This document shows, one piece after another, positions 6,003-7,347 of a stretch of 7,347 nt of DNA. Numbering within the stretch: the stretch's first letter is position 1; each line of letters opens with the position of its first letter. The DNA is from a bacterium. Its GTDB lineage: Bacteria; UBA9089; CG2-30-40-21. The stretch lies in NCBI GenBank assembly GCA_018814245.1, contig JAHIZN010000154.1, positions 1 through 7,347 of the forward strand. Reading direction: 5' to 3'. A program made the position numbers and the translations under genes. The notes below the pieces were generated by a model. The model worked only from the letters and a program-made list of their open reading frames with translations. It was not told where the DNA came from and searched no databases.

Positions 6003-6077
6003 TGTCTCGTCAACTTTAATTTGACGCATAACCGTTGTAGGGACATTCCTGCCAGAGGTACTGCCTCCTGTCCCTAC
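6003..6077 (+). repeat. Partial copy of element H with a long GTAG hairpin
   Basis: Starting 5 bases after pnp, the sequence matches the left end of element H: TGTCTCGTCAACTTTAATTTG against TGTCGTGTCAACCTTAATTTG, then GACGCATAAC and TGTAGGGACAT. Its hairpin is better preserved than in H: GTAGGGACA (6037-6045) pairs perfectly with TGTCCCTAC (6069-6077), and the loop holds CCAGAGGTACTGCCTCC. The inverted right end of H is not found downstream, so the copy is incomplete or rearranged. As the first strong structure after pnp, it may define the mRNA 3' end. Confidence 0.65.
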
Positions 6078-6106
6078 ATATTAAACTATCCGACATCTGA
6101 CTAATC

Positions 6107-6225
6107 GTAGAGGGCAACCCCCAGTGGTTGCCCTCTGTGTAGGTAGGTACAGACCTATGTGTCTCTACCCAATAACCCTTTGTGGTTGTTCTATAGCAGG
6201 GCAGGCACGAGGGCACTGCTTCTAC
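6107..6225. repeat. Cluster of GTAG-footed hairpins
   Basis: Several hairpins follow one another. GTAG leads into GAGGGCAAC...GTTGCCCTC (6107-6136, 10-bp stem AGAGGGCAAC/GTTGCCCTCT). GTAG at 6139 precedes GGTACAGAC (6146-6154) pairing with GTCTCTACC (6161-6169) with one mismatch. AACCC-tttgt-GGTT lies at about 6174-6187. GCAGGGCAGG...CACTGC (6196-6219) ends at TTCTAC (CTAC at 6222-6225, i.e. GTAG on the minus strand). No protein is supported. The frames through this stretch are repeat-derived. Confidence 0.55.
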
Positions 6226-6264
6226 ACCGCATATATCGTGTCAATCTCATTTACAGAGAAAAAG

Positions 6265-6558
6265 TAATTGCTCAATAACCTGTGGATTTTGCAAGCCACA
6301 AAGATTGAGTGGTGTCCCAGAATAACTTAAATAAGCAGGGACAAGCCCTGCAGCTACAGCCTGTCGACAGGCTGTTACGGAATAAGAATTCGACACAGGA
6401 AGCATACAGCATATTGCGATAATCTCATTGGCGAGCACCATATGTAGTATGGCATTGCCGCTGTTATCAGTTCCGTAACAGCATGTCGAGGATATTTGTA
6501 GCTGCGACCCTTGTGGTCGCCTATTGGTCGGAATTGTCATAGGATCTTGAGCAGTTAC
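6265..6558 (-). mobile_element. Element B, copy 2, inserted in element A
   Basis: Same terminal inverted repeats as copy 1 (TAATTGCTCAATAACC at the left, TTGAGCAGTTAC at the right). A perfect 9-base target duplication GAGAAAAAG flanks it (6256-6264 and 6559-6567). Its length of 294 equals the 172 of copy 1 plus a 122-base insertion (element C with its 6-base duplication), so no other length change separates the copies. The GTAG hairpin pair is at 6335-6357 and 6498-6520. Confidence 0.88.
6368..6483. mobile_element. 116-bp element C inserted in element B copy 2
   Basis: Absent from copy 1 of element B, so seen directly as an insertion. It contains the inverted ends GCTGTTACGGAA (6371-6382) and TTCCGTAACAGC (6471-6482). 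TGTCGA occurs on both sides (6362-6367 and 6484-6489), fitting a target duplication. The target is itself palindromic (CCTGTCGACAGG), so the exact edges are uncertain by a few bases. No reading frame of its own. No second copy is in the window. Confidence 0.75.
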
Positions 6559-6809
6559 GAGAAAAAGAACCACAAAGGGTGTAACTCCTTAAGATGCAAC
6601 CTCTTGTCAATAGTTCTTCTCATTTGCAATTATCTTGTTATCGTTCGCAATTCTTGGGGGATAGGGGGATAGAGAAATAGAGAAATAGAGAGATAGGGAG
6701 ATAATAAACAAAAGGGAGACACCACCAATATTTACACCCTTTGTGATTCTTCTCTGCCAGAGGTGCTACCTCCTTTCTGTTGCACTTGCTACTGGCTAAC
6801 AGGTTTGCT

Positions 6810-7097
6810 TTATCGTATTATCCCCAGCTTGCCTCTAACAATCCTACCCTCATACTCTATCAGGTAAATATATATCCCTGAGCTTATGTCTGATGGCGGC
6901 GACCATTTTTCACCATCATAAATCTCTTCAAATACCAATTCACCGGCAATGTTATAGAGCCTGAGACTGCTTCCAGCAGGGGCATTAATAAACGATACCG
7001 GACAAGAGTCGACAGCAGGGTTGACAGAGGGATACACATCTCTATCATCTAATATTAGAAGTGCTTCCTCATCTGAGGGGGCAGAGACGCTTACCAA
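6810..7097 (-). pseudogene. C-terminal fragment of a secreted/surface protein (sorting or FlgD-like domain)
   Basis: The frame reads about 95 residues ending in TAA. It has the layout of C-terminal beta-sandwich domains found at the end of large secreted proteins (type IX sorting-like or FlgD Ig-like): DVYPSVNPA in the place of the usual YPNPFNP, SSLRLYNIAGELV (strand-turn-strand), DGEKW, and DISSGIYIYLIEYEGRIVRG near the end. Only this terminal domain is present. The frame upstream is closed by TGA two codons before the TTG at 7097 and by TAG further on, and no ribosome site or signal peptide is visible. It is therefore a fragment or decayed gene end. Which secretion system it belonged to cannot be told. 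Confidence 0.6.
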
Positions 7098-7309
7098 TGG
7101 TCATTGTATTGGTTCTGATTCAGTTAACTTTACTTTCCGCTAAACCGGACGCAGAAGTGACAGTTATTGTCCAGCCGAAGCCGTCTGAACAACGACACAC
7201 TATCGCTTCCGGACAAGAAAAGCGTATAGATTTGAGCGGTGCAAGCCGATTTCAAGGGCTGGCAGCCCTCTTTTGGCGACGATGGACTAGGATTCCCTTG
7301 GGTAGATGA
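7097..7309 (+). CDS. Unidentified short reading frame, possibly frameshifted
   Basis: I do not recognise this. From ATG 7097 it reads MVIVLVLIQLTLLSAKPDAE, then VTVIVQPKPSEQRH, and ends at TGA 7307-7309 after 70 residues. Another frame downstream looks more protein-like: SFGDDGLGFPWVDEQKPTPF, running off the window end. Dropping one T from TTTT at 7271-7274 joins the two as GLAALFGDDGLGFPWVDEQK. This suggests a frameshift, real or from sequencing, in a small protein that continues beyond 7347. The short strand-rich start (KPDAEVTVIV) is loosely reminiscent of small antitoxins, but no motif proves it. No good ribosome site precedes the ATG. GC content seems higher than in the flanking repeats. 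Confidence 0.3.
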   Translation: MVIVLVLIQLTLLSAKPDAEVTVIVQPKPSEQRHTIASGQEKRIDLSGASRFQGLAALFWRRWTRIPLGR

Positions 7310-7347
7310 GCAAAAACCGACTCCTTTTTGCGAAGTCGTGCCGGCAA

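Larger units (their letters stand above)
6232..6801 (-). mobile_element. Repeat element A, copy 2 (interrupted by element B)
   Basis: Minus-strand match to 1694-1953, including the inner inverted ends (6559-6584 and 6732-6754). It differs by scattered substitutions and by two rather than one TTTCTCTA unit in the pyrimidine tract (about 6668-6690). At 6265-6558 it is interrupted by element B flanked by GAGAAAAAG duplications. Removing B and one duplication gives TTTACAGAGAAAAAGAACC, which lines up with the uninterrupted copy 1. The right end lies 9 bases from the stop codon of the minus-strand fragment at 6810. Confidence 0.8.

Noticed and set aside
6016..6216. Minus-strand 66-codon frame after pnp
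   Set aside because: Composed of GTAG hairpins and the partial element H copy. No protein signature.
6107..6225. CRISPR-like array
   Set aside because: The units are different palindromes with a shared GTAG foot, not identical repeats separated by regular spacers.
6247..6573. Minus-strand 108-codon frame
   Set aside because: Lies entirely within nested elements B and C. Its residues are translations of hairpins and terminal repeats.

Overview
The window is a housekeeping stretch of a bacterial chromosome carrying truB, ribF, rpsO and pnp, all on the + strand. This is the usual downstream part of the nusA-infB-rbfA cluster. Coding sequence is AT-leaning and uses ordinary bacterial codons, and rpsO and pnp have strong Shine-Dalgarno sites. 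A broken fragment at the right end, on the minus strand, looks like the C-terminal beta-sandwich/sorting domain of a large secreted protein. That domain, plus the many short palindromic repeats, suggests an uncultured Gram-negative candidate-phylum bacterium. The sequence alone does not allow a phylum to be named.

Layout. Positions 1-196 hold no recognisable gene, only a pyrimidine-rich TATCTCC tract. truB (197-874) encodes a short tRNA pseudouridine-55 synthase. Next come a dead hicA-hicB toxin-antitoxin pair (946-1603), in which hicA is split by a 239-bp element and hicB carries an in-frame TGA, and a repeat element (A, copy 1, 1694-1953) that runs close to the start of ribF. ribF (2038-2973) ends inside a second element (B, copy 1, 2970-3141), which supplies its stop codon. 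rpsO (3273-3542) follows. A 361-bp leader containing a 13-bp perfect hairpin and a large palindromic unit separates it from pnp (3904-5997). Positions 5998-6809 contain no gene. They hold an array of GTAG-footed hairpins and a three-deep nest: element C inside element B copy 2 inside element A copy 2. The last 540 bases contain the broken secreted-protein fragment (minus strand) and an unidentified, possibly frameshifted reading frame (plus strand) that leaves the window.

How it works together. RibF makes FMN and FAD. TruB modifies tRNA, S15 builds the 30S subunit, and PNPase degrades RNA. The genes are classic co-transcribed neighbours, but here each junction is filled with non-coding mobile debris. 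The most notable content is therefore not protein coding. It is a set of at least four small non-autonomous element types that share hairpin modules (REP-like hairpins with a GTAG foot, often in inverted pairs), have recognisable terminal inverted repeats and target duplications, and are nested in one another. No transposase is visible in the window, so any mobilising enzyme must act in trans.
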